A stretch of DNA of 64,000 nucleotides, from contig JBGSNZ010000025.1 of the NCBI GenBank assembly GCA_041739345.1, positions 1 to 64,000 on the forward strand, in the 5' to 3' direction. The DNA comes from DIGJ01 sp041739345 (GTDB taxonomy: Bacteria; Bacillota; Clostridia; Lachnospirales; Lachnospiraceae). Of this stretch, positions 34,395 to 44,093 are shown in pieces; position 1 is the first letter of the stretch, and every line of letters begins with the position of its first letter. The position numbers and the translations under genes were made by a program. Below the pieces are notes generated by a model. The model had not been told where the DNA came from and did no database searches. It worked only from the letters and a program-made list of their open reading frames with translations.

Positions 34395-35072
34395 CTAGGT
34401 TTCCACTTTAGGGAATTTCATATCTTTTTCATACGGAATGATCCTTTGCAGTTCACTTCTTACAATAATTCTTTGTTTATTTTCCCCAAGTGGGTGACAG
34501 GAAGTAAGGGTAAGACAGGAATAACCCTGCAAATATAGTATACTCAAATCACTTGGTTCCACAATTATTGTCTCTTTATATTTATAAACATAAACAACCT
34601 GTTCATCGGTCAAATAAAGCAAGTCCCCTTTTCCAATGGTATGTATGTTTTTAAATAAATTTGCATAATGGCTATAGCCACTACGATGAGCTGCAATACT
34701 CACGTTTCGATTTCCTTCTCCTGGCATCTGTGAACACTCATATAATCCAGGCCCAGTTTTTAGATTCTCCATCTGTGTCCCATTTACTACATATTCGTCA
34801 CACTTTATCCTTGGTACAATAAGGCGTAAATCTTTCGTTTCGTACTCTTCTCTTTTTTGTTCTATAAAAAGAGTATCTTCCGGCCATTTACTTTCATCCT
34901 CTTCGAAAGATGGGAGTTCATTAAAATATGTTTCCTTCTCCACTACAGAGGGATTGTTAAACTCCTTATATGCCAGCCAAGTCTTATAACTTTCGTATAT
35001 ACATATTGGAATCATAATAAGGATTCCAACCACCATGATCACCTGAATCACTTTAAATATTCTATCACGCAT
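34395..35072 (-). CDS. Sortase, class C/D-like
   Basis: A 225-residue protein with one N-terminal membrane anchor (about residues 7-26), and the sortase fold with H129 in IAAHRSG, C192 in TLTSCHP and an arginine in QRIIVRSEL. It is a transpeptidase that attaches proteins with LPxTG-like signals to the wall or to one another. It is the last gene of a six-gene minus-strand operon; the protein at 35,137 carries an LAKTG signal and is the evident substrate. Class D is favoured because of the LAxTG substrate, but C or E cannot be excluded. Confidence 0.85.
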   Translation of the reverse strand: MRDRIFKVIQVIMVVGILIMIPICIYESYKTWLAYKEFNNPSVVEKETYFNELPSFEEDESKWPEDTLFIEQKREEYETKDLRLIVPRIKCDEYVVNGTQMENLKTGPGLYECSQMPGEGNRNVSIAAHRSGYSHYANLFKNIHTIGKGDLLYLTDEQVVYVYKYKETIIVEPSDLSILYLQGYSCLTLTSCHPLGENKQRIIVRSELQRIIPYEKDMKFPKVET

Positions 35073-35136
35073 TTTATCATCCTTACAAATATATAAAACC
35101 CGGTCTGAGTGCTCAGACCGAGCTTATATTGTTTAT

Positions 35137-36096
35137 TTACACATTTTTCTTCTTTCTTAACTTATTTACAACAATCAGCCCAATAAATAGAACAATAAGT
35201 ACGCTTACCGCTTGTTTTATATATAGCACTGAAAAACCAGTCTTTGCAAGTGAACCTTCTATATCCTTATCATCAACAACTACTGGTATATCATCCAATG
35301 GAACCTCTTCATCCTCAATTGTTGCAGTTGAGTCATCTCCATCATCTTGACCTTCATCACCTGGCACACCTTCATCTGGTATATCTGTTGGAACGCTTGG
35401 GCTAACAACCGGACTTACAACCGGACTTACAACTGGGCTAACAACCGGAGGATAATATGGGCCTTGCGCATCTTCACCCTGACAATAAAATTCCCAGTTA
35501 AATATTGAATATGCATTTTGATATTCATTACCAATGGAATCTCCTGGAACATCTAACGTTGCAATCAGGCGCATTGAAGTTCCTGCATTTAATGTACCAA
35601 GTCCAATTCCTGCTTTTGAATTAAATTTTAAAAATCCGTCAGAAATAGTGGCAGTTGCAAAGTTTGCTTTATACTTCTCATTTGCATCCTGGATATCACC
35701 CGAGCAAGGTCCCTGATATAAAATTGTACCATCTTCCCTTGCAATCGTTAACTGAATTTTCCGAACTAAATCTTCCGCAAATGTCTTTCCATCTACCTTT
35801 ACAATTGGATTTCCAGCTGCATCTTTAATTTCCATATTGCCTGACATGTAAAAGCTTACCGTTTGGCTACTTTTATTTTTCACATAGAATGCCTGTTGAA
35901 TTTTATCTCCTGGCATAATCTGCGTATTAATTAAATGGTTATCGGCTGGCAATTGGATTTGATTGGAACTGCTTAGTGCAACTTCCGCTTGTGTATTATT
36001 GCTTTCGGATGCAAATGCTTTGACGGAAGTCGTTGCTGTCATTAAGGCTGTAATACATACAATCACAATTGCATGCCCAAATATTCTATTTTTCAT
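35137..36096 (-). CDS. LAxTG-anchored surface protein
   Basis: A 319-residue exported protein: signal peptide (residues 1-29), a beta-sandwich domain of TasA-like character (MPGDKIQQAFYVKNKSSQTV), a Pro/Val/Ser repeat (VVSP repeated four times, DNA 35,398-35,453), an acidic linker, then SLAKTGF, a membrane span and RKKKNV. The sorting signal is LAKTG, not LPxTG. Next to the sortase gene, which should anchor it. It probably caps or anchors the fibres made by the two TasA-like proteins upstream. Confidence 0.8.
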   Translation of the reverse strand: MKNRIFGHAIVIVCITALMTATTSVKAFASESNNTQAEVALSSSNQIQLPADNHLINTQIMPGDKIQQAFYVKNKSSQTVSFYMSGNMEIKDAAGNPIVKVDGKTFAEDLVRKIQLTIAREDGTILYQGPCSGDIQDANEKYKANFATATISDGFLKFNSKAGIGLGTLNAGTSMRLIATLDVPGDSIGNEYQNAYSIFNWEFYCQGEDAQGPYYPPVVSPVVSPVVSPVVSPSVPTDIPDEGVPGDEGQDDGDDSTATIEDEEVPLDDIPVVVDDKDIEGSLAKTGFSVLYIKQAVSVLIVLFIGLIVVNKLRKKKNV

Positions 36097-36153
36097 AGCT
36101 TACAAACTCCTTTTTTTAATAGTCAAAGCATGTTCTGGAACAAAAAATCATAA

Positions 36154-36717
36154 TTATTCAGCAGACAACCATGAATTATTTTCAATAATACTTCCGTCAG
36201 CTTTAACATTATTATCATACTGAATTGCCTGAACATCAACAACGATTTGTAAAGTCTTGCCCTGATACTGATTTCCCCATGCAGTTGGAATTTCTACTTT
36301 ATCAAATATTGATAATTTTCCATTAACATCCAATTTTGTTGCTGCAGACCAATCAGTTGTTGCTATTGGGCTCGCTACATATTGACCCTCGCTATTAAGT
36401 TTTAAATATTTCAAATCAGCTGCAGATAACGCAGTAACTGTAGATCCATCTAAAACGGTTGCAGTTACCTTATAACGAACCCATGCTGCATTAGAACCTA
36501 CATTGTTAATTACTGGATCTTTGGTTATTACTGTTCCTGGCATAATATTAATTTGATTATTAGTAAAGTTTTCTTCAACAAGGTCAATTTTAATTGTACC
36601 AGTATTTATGGTATTAATTACCTCATCCGAAGATGTAAACCACGCAAGGGTTCCTCCGATAACTGCGATTGTCAATAACGCTACAATTGTGACTAATAAA
36701 GTTGCTTTCTTTTTCAT
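36154..36717 (-). CDS. TasA/camelysin-like fibre subunit 1
   Basis: A 187-residue protein with the SipW-dependent signal form: KKK, a hydrophobic core, then GGTLAWFTSSDEVINTINTG. The mature part is an all-beta domain with MPGTVITKDPVINNVGSNAAW, the conserved strand of TasA/CalY proteins that build biofilm fibres. It lies downstream of the SipW-type peptidase, its likely processor. One of two paralogues in this operon. Confidence 0.8.
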   Translation of the reverse strand: MKKKATLLVTIVALLTIAVIGGTLAWFTSSDEVINTINTGTIKIDLVEENFTNNQINIMPGTVITKDPVINNVGSNAAWVRYKVTATVLDGSTVTALSAADLKYLKLNSEGQYVASPIATTDWSAATKLDVNGKLSIFDKVEIPTAWGNQYQGKTLQIVVDVQAIQYDNNVKADGSIIENNSWLSAE

Positions 36718-36825
36718 AATGACACACTCCTTTTTTTTAATTAAATGGTTTCCTATTACAAATCTTCTTTCACATTTTATAATAGTCTGGTTACAATCTG
36801 GTTACATCTGTTCATTTTTTTGTTA

Positions 36826-37341
36826 CTATTTACTATAATTGTTAAATGCATCCACTGCGGTACTTCCATAGCTTGCCTGAACGGCTTCCGCATAAACAAT
36901 GATATCTAGGTCAGTTGGTACCACATCTGGATTTAACGAATCTTTTGCCATAATCTGATCAAACAAGACTACGGTTTCCTCCGTTCCATTTCCACCCAGT
37001 TGTTTGCTATAATAATAGTAATCACCATCTTTGATCCACAAAGAATTATTGGTTAATTCCGATGCTTCCGGCTGTGTTTCCACCAAATACTGCCCCTGCA
37101 TTCCAACCGGTATACCTACAAATATACGCACCCAGCAAGGTGCCGTTTCTTTTTTGACAGTTGCTCCCACCTCTTTTTTCATGCCACCTTCTACGATTTC
37201 ATGGATCTCCACATTGATTTTTCCCATCTGAATGGTATTAACCTTTCCATCCGCTGACGTAAAATAAGCAATGGTTCCACCTACCGTAAATAAGATTATC
37301 AAACAAAGGATACTTAAGAACATCCTATTCTTTTTGAACAT
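36826..37341 (-). CDS. TasA/camelysin-like fibre subunit 2
   Basis: A 171-residue protein with the same signal type (GGTIAYFTSADGKVNTIQMG) but a shorter beta domain (KKETAPCWVRIFVGIPV). ATG 37341 follows AGAAGG and overlaps the peptidase gene. Only distantly similar to the neighbour at 36,154, so the two may be major and minor subunits. Confidence 0.75.
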   Translation of the reverse strand: MFKKNRMFLSILCLIILFTVGGTIAYFTSADGKVNTIQMGKINVEIHEIVEGGMKKEVGATVKKETAPCWVRIFVGIPVGMQGQYLVETQPEASELTNNSLWIKDGDYYYYSKQLGGNGTEETVVLFDQIMAKDSLNPDVVPTDLDIIVYAEAVQASYGSTAVDAFNNYSK

Positions 37342-37864
37342 TTTTTTGCACCTTCTTTCTTCCTGGTTCATCTACTTCCACTTTTAATATCTCGGGTATT
37401 GCATAGAGCAATACTACAAGAGCCAAAACAAAGCAGGCTGCAATGATGCCTTTTGCTGTTTTGATATACACAGAAACAAATCCTATCATTGGAATGGTAA
37501 ATACCGCCTTTCCAATTAAACTAGAAAATGGTATCGGATTGATATCCTGTGTATTGTTTGCATCCCCTTTAGTGATAAACTGCTGATTCTCTTTATCTAT
37601 CTGTATGGCACGATGCGTTGCAACTACATTCTCTTCCTTATAAAACGTGATCGGATCTCCTACTTCAATCTCATCTGCTTTTACATTTTTATCAACATAG
37701 ACTACGCTTCCAACATGATAGGTCGGCTCCATACTTCCACTTAACACCACTAGTATGTCATAACCAAATACCCTTGGTGCTAATAATACAATAACAATTG
37801 CAATTACTACTGCTAATACAATTCCACTTAAAAAACTGCATCCTTTACATATAATTTTTTTCAC
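37325..37864 (-). CDS. sipW: SipW-type signal peptidase I
   Basis: A 179-residue ER-type signal peptidase: N-terminal span, LSGSMEPTYHVGSVVYV with the nucleophile S44, H84 in VATHRAI (serine-histidine type, not serine-lysine), D101/D107 in TKGDANNTQD, and a C-terminal span. In Bacillus SipW processes TasA and TapA; here it overlaps the first of two TasA-like genes, giving a clear pairing. The C-terminus ends in a basic tail. Confidence 0.9.
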   Translation of the reverse strand: MKKIICKGCSFLSGIVLAVVIAIVIVLLAPRVFGYDILVVLSGSMEPTYHVGSVVYVDKNVKADEIEVGDPITFYKEENVVATHRAIQIDKENQQFITKGDANNTQDINPIPFSSLIGKAVFTIPMIGFVSVYIKTAKGIIAACFVLALVVLLYAIPEILKVEVDEPGRKKVQKNVQKE

Positions 37865-37897
37865 GTTCTATCTCCTGTTTTTTTAATGATATACCGG

Positions 37898-40800
37898 TTA
37901 TTGTTCTTTTCTATAATAAATTGTCTGTTCCGATATTGTTCCATTATTTACCGCTACAGAAGTATCAGAAAATCCACCGGTAGAACCCTTTGCATTCTCA
38001 ATATACACTGATTTTTCATAATCTGTTTTTACTAATGATATACTGCAATTACCAACAGGAGCTATCTGGCTATAATCCATGTTCTTTACTTCTGTGATTT
38101 CATAGGTACCCATTGGAAGACCTGAAAAAATAACATTGCCTCTTACTTCGTTTCCTTTTAGGTTTACTGTCTTATAAGAAACCATTCCATATGCCGGGCT
38201 TTCTGTAGAGTCATTTCTCAACTGGAACACAAAGGTTTTTGTTCCAATTTCATCGGTTTTATCAATGGTCTTGGTAACGGTAATGGATCCATCTTTTATC
38301 AGCGTCATACTGTTAGTAAAAGTGAGCGCTGTCTGTGCTCCGGTGGATGAGAAATTCTCCACATAGGAATCACACGTAATTGTTTTAGCCATGTAATAGC
38401 CTTTTTCAGCCAACAAGTATGCATCTTCGGAATCATACGCAAGGTCATAGGTTATAAAGATGACATCCGACCCATTGCTACCATCGTAGGTCAAGTACTG
38501 TTTGGATGCACTTTCAGCTGCACTAATTAAAGCGGCACGTAATTCTTCTGGTGTTGTATGGGTATTTGTACCATCATCATAATAATCAGGATATCTTAGT
38601 TCAACATAATGTATGGTTATCCAAGATCCAGTTACTTTTCCATCCTGTTTATTAACTACGCCACTAGATGAAATCTCATTATCTGTTTCCCAGTCAGCAT
38701 AATAATTACTAAACCATCCATCATAATAATAACAATCTCTCCAAATACCATTTACCTTGTATTCATAAATATGTGTAACAGAATTATAAATGCGTTTATT
38801 TGTTGTAGCATCATAATACTTATTACCAGATTTATACGCCTTAAAATATTTGTTGCCACTCTTATAATAATAAACATCTCGTGTTTCTGATGGAGTAACC
38901 TCATTTCCAGCTTCATTTATATAAGCCTGGTAGGCGCCTCCAGAATACAGTGGATAGGTTATATTCTGCACATTCAAAGCATATGTCCAGCTTCCGTTGC
39001 TGTCTAAGTACCCATTGGTTGATGTCGTTGCCAGATCTTCACTTTGTTTTCCAGCTGTCCAGATTCCATTAATTTCTTTACCAATTTCATTCACGGATGT
39101 GTGTACATTGGTTTTATTGGCTATTAGCTTTGTAATTAGCTGACTATTAATAATTTCATCCATCGTGCTGGCGTTATACCATTTCTGGCTTCCATCTGCT
39201 TTTTCGTAACAGATTAGCCCATAATCTTCTCTTCCCACAATTCCTACTCGGGTAAGGGTTCCCGATGCACTAGCTCCAGTTACCAGATTATCACTGCCGT
39301 CATTTGCTGCAATCGTTACACCATTACTGGTATAATATGCATTATCAAATCCAGCCATATTCTCAGTAACAGTATACCTTGCATCAATTGGAAGATTACC
39401 AATGCAAATATTTTCCGTTGCTTTCAACTGTACGGTAAAAGCAACTTTTCCATCTACAAATGCAGGTATTGTATGCAATCTATCTGCAGAAAATGTAATA
39501 TGAGTCATTGCATCCTCTGTAAGCTTAGCACTTTCTAATGTTACATTAAAACTGTACAATGTATCGCTAGAAAGACCTACATACGTCTTATCTAACTGTT
39601 TATTAATTGTTAAGGTTCCTCTGACTACACTTTGTACTACTGGGTGATTAAAAGTAACTGTTCCACTTTCTTCTTCGTCCATATAAGTTACGAAAGCATT
39701 TACATTCGAATGATAACCATATTGCGTATCTTCACTTAATCCATTATTGCTTGCATGGGTTCCGGAATTCGCCGTTCCTTGGTAACAATTTTCTTTTCCT
39801 TTATAGGTGTCTTCATACGCAATCGCTTCTTCTGTTGTATGTACGGAATATGTCAAGGTAGAGGTCTGACCTTCACCTAAACTAGCCGCAACTGTCCAGT
39901 TTATTGTCTTTGTTTCTTTATTATAGTTAGCTACTTCAACGCTATTACGGATATAATCAATCTGATTCTCATTTTGGCTATTAATCGTTGGCTCTATTGG
40001 AGTTCCATTCACTTCAATCGGTGATTCTTCATTAATGTCAACATAAGCACTTAGTTGATCTTGCGCTGCTAAATTTGTAAGTGTAGTGGAAGTGTTTACT
40101 GTTTGCGTCAAGGCTGCAAATACCGCTTCCAAGTCAGATGCACTTTCTGCTGACTTATAAGTCTTATTAAATCCACCGTTTGCATAATTAGCTGTGTTTA
40201 ATATATAGGCTGCAAATGTGTCGGTTGCGCCGATTCCAACGGTATAAATAGCTGCATTTGGAAAATCCTGGTTGATTCTTCTTGCCACATTAATTGCCTG
40301 CCATGCCCCCTCTTTTATATAGCTATTACCAAATCCTTCATTGCTCGAAATAGAAGTATATGGGCATGTATCTAGAAATTCTCCATTTAAATATTCATCA
40401 TAATAATTTTTATAAAAAGTTGGTTCACCATCTGACATATAGATAACATACTGATTTCTATTTGCTGATGTGGCACTTAATGCCTGAAGTTCCTTTAACG
40501 CTCCAACAAAACCATCTTTACTGTTTGTTCCTCCACCACTCACACTACTTCCAAATACACTATTCTGCATCTGACCAAGTGTTTTGTTATATATATTTTT
40601 AGTAACGGTAGCATCACTACTTTTACTTAACAATATACTAAAATCTGACCTCTGCGTTTGTCTAGATCCACCATAGGCAACAATACTAATTCTGTTTTGT
40701 GAACTGGCTGGAAGCAGAGTAGTCACCATTCTATCCATTGCCGTTTGCAACTTGCCCCAACGTGTATCATCTCCCATGTATTGATTCATACTGTTCGAAA

Positions 40801-41941
40801 TATCAAGGACAAAAATAACATCTGCTAACTGTGTCGTTGTAGTAGAGCTTGTTTTACTTGCTCCATTCACTGTAAGAGTAACGTCGTAATCTACAGACTG
40901 GCTGCTATCAGCATCTAAAACGGCTGCTTTGTTAATCGTTGGTGCAATTTCTGTATTGCTTATAGAAAAAACAGATAATAACGCTGTTCTGGTTACAGTA
41001 TTAATTAAACTTTCTTGTTTTTGTTCAGTTTCTTGTTTTGTTTCTTCTGTCACGTCTTCCGGCGTTTCCTGCTTTGGTACTTCCGGTGTTTCTTCAATTG
41101 TTTCTGGTTTTGTTACTTCCGGTGTTTCTTCTACCGTTTCCGATTTTGGTACTTCCGGTGTTTCCTGATCTGTTACTTCTGGCACTTCTTCCGGCGTTTC
41201 CAGATTTGTCACTTCTGGCGCCTCTTCCGATGTTTCCGGTTTTGTTACTTCTGCCGCGTCTTCAATAACCTCTTTGTCTGTATCTTGTGGAGCTTCATTC
41301 AACATTCCCAATGGTTCACCAACAGAAAGCACAGTAATGGCGCTTTCACTTGCTACTGTTGGTTCTTCTACTACTGGTTCTTCTGTTGCTGGTTTTTCTG
41401 TTGCTGTTGCTGGTTCTTCTATTTTTTGCTCGCCTGTCGTAACTTCAACAAGGCTATATTCGACTACCTCATTTGAAGAAACTTCTTCTAAGCATCCTAC
41501 TTCCACATTAAGTTCAGCATTTATCATATCCTGAGTAGTATTTTCAGTAAAAAATACTACTTTCAAGGCTCCACTTTTTTCTTTTTGTAAAAAGGTAAAA
41601 ATCCTATATTGATCCTGAATCATTGGCTCACCAACTAAATAGAGCTCGATATTCTCTAATAATAGCTGCGCATTCAGTTCTTCGCTTTCATAACCAAATA
41701 CATCAAAAAGGTTTTGAATCGGAGCCTGCCTTTGTGCATCCGAAAGCATTTTTAGGAAAGTATCCCCATCAATCGCATAGGATACTTTATCTGTTGCACT
41801 CTCTTCTGACGCAATGGATCCACTCACTTCTTGTGTAGCATCCATTCCATTTGCTCTAACAACATCCAGATTGCTTGATGTCAAAATTAAGATAAATGCC
41901 ATCAGTACTGCAATAGTTCTAATTGTTCTGTTTTTTTTCAT
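37898..41941 (-). CDS. Large VWA-domain surface adhesin
   Basis: A 1,347-residue exported protein. Order: signal peptide (1-30), a small domain, an acidic Pro/Glu/Thr repeat stalk (about 230-300, units like ETPEVTKPETIEE), a von Willebrand A domain starting near residue 373 with the MIDAS motif DISNS (about D380-S384) and YVIYMSDGEPTF, then isopeptide (Cna-B/SpaA-like) beta domains, e.g. TINKQLDKTYVGLSSDTLY and SITVTKTIDKTDEIGTKTF. It ends TISEQTIYYRKEQ with no LPxTG, hydrophobic tail or anchor. It resembles the tip adhesins of pili. ATG 41941 follows GAGGTGG. First gene of the operon. Confidence 0.85.
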   Translation of the reverse strand: MKKNRTIRTIAVLMAFILILTSSNLDVVRANGMDATQEVSGSIASEESATDKVSYAIDGDTFLKMLSDAQRQAPIQNLFDVFGYESEELNAQLLLENIELYLVGEPMIQDQYRIFTFLQKEKSGALKVVFFTENTTQDMINAELNVEVGCLEEVSSNEVVEYSLVEVTTGEQKIEEPATATEKPATEEPVVEEPTVASESAITVLSVGEPLGMLNEAPQDTDKEVIEDAAEVTKPETSEEAPEVTNLETPEEVPEVTDQETPEVPKSETVEETPEVTKPETIEETPEVPKQETPEDVTEETKQETEQKQESLINTVTRTALLSVFSISNTEIAPTINKAAVLDADSSQSVDYDVTLTVNGASKTSSTTTTQLADVIFVLDISNSMNQYMGDDTRWGKLQTAMDRMVTTLLPASSQNRISIVAYGGSRQTQRSDFSILLSKSSDATVTKNIYNKTLGQMQNSVFGSSVSGGGTNSKDGFVGALKELQALSATSANRNQYVIYMSDGEPTFYKNYYDEYLNGEFLDTCPYTSISSNEGFGNSYIKEGAWQAINVARRINQDFPNAAIYTVGIGATDTFAAYILNTANYANGGFNKTYKSAESASDLEAVFAALTQTVNTSTTLTNLAAQDQLSAYVDINEESPIEVNGTPIEPTINSQNENQIDYIRNSVEVANYNKETKTINWTVAASLGEGQTSTLTYSVHTTEEAIAYEDTYKGKENCYQGTANSGTHASNNGLSEDTQYGYHSNVNAFVTYMDEEESGTVTFNHPVVQSVVRGTLTINKQLDKTYVGLSSDTLYSFNVTLESAKLTEDAMTHITFSADRLHTIPAFVDGKVAFTVQLKATENICIGNLPIDARYTVTENMAGFDNAYYTSNGVTIAANDGSDNLVTGASASGTLTRVGIVGREDYGLICYEKADGSQKWYNASTMDEIINSQLITKLIANKTNVHTSVNEIGKEINGIWTAGKQSEDLATTSTNGYLDSNGSWTYALNVQNITYPLYSGGAYQAYINEAGNEVTPSETRDVYYYKSGNKYFKAYKSGNKYYDATTNKRIYNSVTHIYEYKVNGIWRDCYYYDGWFSNYYADWETDNEISSSGVVNKQDGKVTGSWITIHYVELRYPDYYDDGTNTHTTPEELRAALISAAESASKQYLTYDGSNGSDVIFITYDLAYDSEDAYLLAEKGYYMAKTITCDSYVENFSSTGAQTALTFTNSMTLIKDGSITVTKTIDKTDEIGTKTFVFQLRNDSTESPAYGMVSYKTVNLKGNEVRGNVIFSGLPMGTYEITEVKNMDYSQIAPVGNCSISLVKTDYEKSVYIENAKGSTGGFSDTSVAVNNGTISEQTIYYRKEQ

Positions 41942-42136
41942 GCTTTCCACCTCTACCTATTTATTTATTTGAATCAACATAAAATGCTTTATTATCTCTT
42001 TATATAAAATAAATATATACGAAAGCAGTTACATATTGGTTACATTTAGCATTTAACCTGTAATATTTTTCCCCTGCTCGAAATATAATATAGATATGCA
42101 AAGTACGTCGCAAAAAAAATAGGAGGGGGTGTCACT
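41942..42136. promoter_or_regulatory. Divergent promoter region, adhesin operon and BTAD regulator
   Basis: A 195-bp AT-rich gap between divergent genes. It should hold the operon promoter and the regulator promoter. I see no clear long palindrome; the plus-strand part ends in the very strong ribosome site AGGAGGGGG (42,121-42,129). Confidence 0.5.
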
Positions 42137-43360
42137 ATAGATAAAATATGTAATAAAGCTAAACCAAACACACTCAGCATTTGTATGTTTGGAGGTTTTG
42201 AATTAACTTATGAAGGAAAATTAATAAAAGAGAGTTCAAATCGTTCCTACAAACTTTGGAATTTGTTGGGATATTTAGTCACGTACCATGCGCGTTCTAT
42301 TCCACAAAGCGAATTCATAGATACCATATGGGCAGATTCTTTTGGTGAGAATCCTTTAAGTTCACTGAAAACATCTTTTTCGCGTTTACGCACCTTTTTA
42401 GAACCTATCACACCAGAAGGTATTGATTATATTCTTGCTTCTAGAGGTTCTTATCAATGGAATGAAAATGTTGCATATTGTCTTGATATTGAATTATTTG
42501 AATCTTACTGTAGTCAAGGCTCGCTAAAATCGTTACCGATTACAGATCGGATTATAGCTTTCCAAAAAGCTTTGGAATTGTATAAGGGAGATTTTCTTCC
42601 TAGATTAAAGGATACCCATTGGGTTGTTCCTCTGACGACTTACTACCATTCTGTTTATTTAGTGGCAGCAAAAAAACTGTATGAATTATTAAAAGGAGAA
42701 AACCGCATAGAAGAAATGATAGATTGCTGTACAAAGGCATTGATTATTGAATCTTTTGATGAAAAGCTTCACTGTAACTTAATTGAAGCTCTTATGCTAC
42801 AAGGTCATTATTCAAGTGCACTTTTACATTATCAGAAGGCAACCGAGCTTCTATATAAAAATTTAAGCGTGCAGCCTTCTAGTGAGCTAAATCAACTTTA
42901 TCTTTCACTCATGAGTTATCAATCTGATCTTGAGATGGACACTTCCGTGGTTATAAATAATTTAAAAGAAGATGAAAAGAAAAAAGGGGCTTTTGTTTGT
43001 AATTGTGGTGTGTTTAAAGAGATATTTCAATTAGAATTAAGACAAGCTATTCGTTTAAAAAGCTCAATTTATATCTGCATTTTAATTACTATCTTTGAAA
43101 GCAATCAGATACCATCGCTAGACACCCTAAACTTAGCAATGCCCGAATTATTGACATCCATCACTTTTTGTCTTCGCAGTGGAGATATCGTATCAAAATA
43201 CAGCGGTGCACAGTATATACTTTTATTACCTTGTTTAGACAAGGATAATGCCATAAAAATTGTAAAACGTATACAGGATGATTATTATCGTAAACATAAA
43301 AAAAGTACGCTATATTTAAACTATTCTCTCTCGCCAATATTAGAAGAATCGTTGGTTTGA
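42137..43360 (+). CDS. BTAD/SARP-type transcriptional regulator
   Basis: A protein of about 407 residues. The N-terminal 100 residues are a winged-helix OmpR-like DNA-binding domain (SICMFGGFELTYEGKLIKES, then KLWNLLGYLVTYH and the SLKTSFSRLRTFLEP wing). The following 160 residues are the TPR-like BTAD (GDFLPRLKDTHWV, IESFDEKLHCNLIEALMLQG). The last 130 residues look like a degenerate GGDEF-like domain (LRSGDIVSKYSGAQYILLLP). The first ATG (42,185) has no ribosome site; AGGAGGGGG lies 7 nt before an in-frame ATA at 42,137, which I propose as start. It most likely activates the divergent surface operon. Confidence 0.75.
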   Translation: MDKICNKAKPNTLSICMFGGFELTYEGKLIKESSNRSYKLWNLLGYLVTYHARSIPQSEFIDTIWADSFGENPLSSLKTSFSRLRTFLEPITPEGIDYILASRGSYQWNENVAYCLDIELFESYCSQGSLKSLPITDRIIAFQKALELYKGDFLPRLKDTHWVVPLTTYYHSVYLVAAKKLYELLKGENRIEEMIDCCTKALIIESFDEKLHCNLIEALMLQGHYSSALLHYQKATELLYKNLSVQPSSELNQLYLSLMSYQSDLEMDTSVVINNLKEDEKKKGAFVCNCGVFKEIFQLELRQAIRLKSSIYICILITIFESNQIPSLDTLNLAMPELLTSITFCLRSGDIVSKYSGAQYILLLPCLDKDNAIKIVKRIQDDYYRKHKKSTLYLNYSLSPILEESLV

Positions 43361-43362
43361 TA

Positions 43363-43695
43363 AAATTCTGGTTTAACAACATAATACGGACGCGAGTCTT
43401 TGTTGGGGAGTGACGCCAAGAAAGGCTAAGAAATTTTAGTTTTTCTACAATTTACACGGCTCCCAGGTTAGGATTTTATATCAATCGTATAAGCATTCCA
43501 CGTAACCTCTGAACGCCAAAAAATAGCTCATGGTGAGCTATTTTTTGACAGAGTTTACGTTCCATATACTCAAATGATATAAAATCCTAACCTGGGAGCC
43601 GTGTAAATTGAATATGGATTATGAGCTCAGCCTTTCATGGCTGGCTACGAAATACGGACTCGCTGTTCAAAAACATTAAATAAAAACCAGAATTT
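43363..43695. repeat. Fold-back element 1
   Basis: A 333-bp imperfect palindrome. Ends are AAATTCTGGTTT (43363-43374) and AAACCAGAATTT (43684-43695). The centre has a perfect 35-bp inverted repeat (43449-43483 with 43575-43609) around 91 nt that themselves fold, including AAATAGCTCA/TGAGCTATTT. It begins two bases after the BTAD stop codon. Geometry is the same as in element 2. Confidence 0.85.
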
Positions 43696-43763
43696 AGAGG
43701 ATTGTGGTAAAAAGTCAAGAGCAAACCGACTGATAACTTTATAAACTGATTACTATCATAGTT

Positions 43764-44093
43764 AAATTCTGTGATTTACAATTATATTACAGACAACAAC
43801 GGGGCCGTTTACCAAAATCAGTAAAATGCGCGGTGGTCATAGTCTTCCTAATTCGAATGGAGCACAGGACCTGTTCTTGGCATCATTTTAGCATATGAGA
43901 TGAAACTCTATTGAAAAGAGGCTCCCACAAGAGCTTCTTTTCAATGATTAGAGGTTCAATCGAATGCTTATGCGGTTGATGTCAAGAACAGGTCCTGTGC
44001 TCCATTCGAATTTCGATACCATAAACCATCGCGCATTTTGCGTGACTTTCCCCAAAGTCCCCGCGTCCGTCCTGCAAAGTTAAACCAGAATTT
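43764..44093. repeat. Fold-back element 2
   Basis: A 330-bp imperfect palindrome with ends AAATTCTG (43764) and AAACCAGAATTT (44082-44093). The central arms (43851-43885 and 43977-44011) match at 34 of 35 positions around a 91-nt loop, which contains TTGAAAAGA/TCTTTTCAA. Its right arm overlaps the last four codons of pilT. Arm sequence differs from element 1 although arm length and loop length are the same. Confidence 0.85.

Noticed and set aside
40929..41534. Several plus-strand frames with Phe/Cys/Ser repeats
   Set aside because: Antisense of the Pro/Glu/Thr stalk of the VWA adhesin.
43363..44093. CRISPR array or riboswitch
   Set aside because: No regularly spaced short repeats; two large palindromes instead. 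No known riboswitch core could be matched, and it lies downstream of both neighbours.
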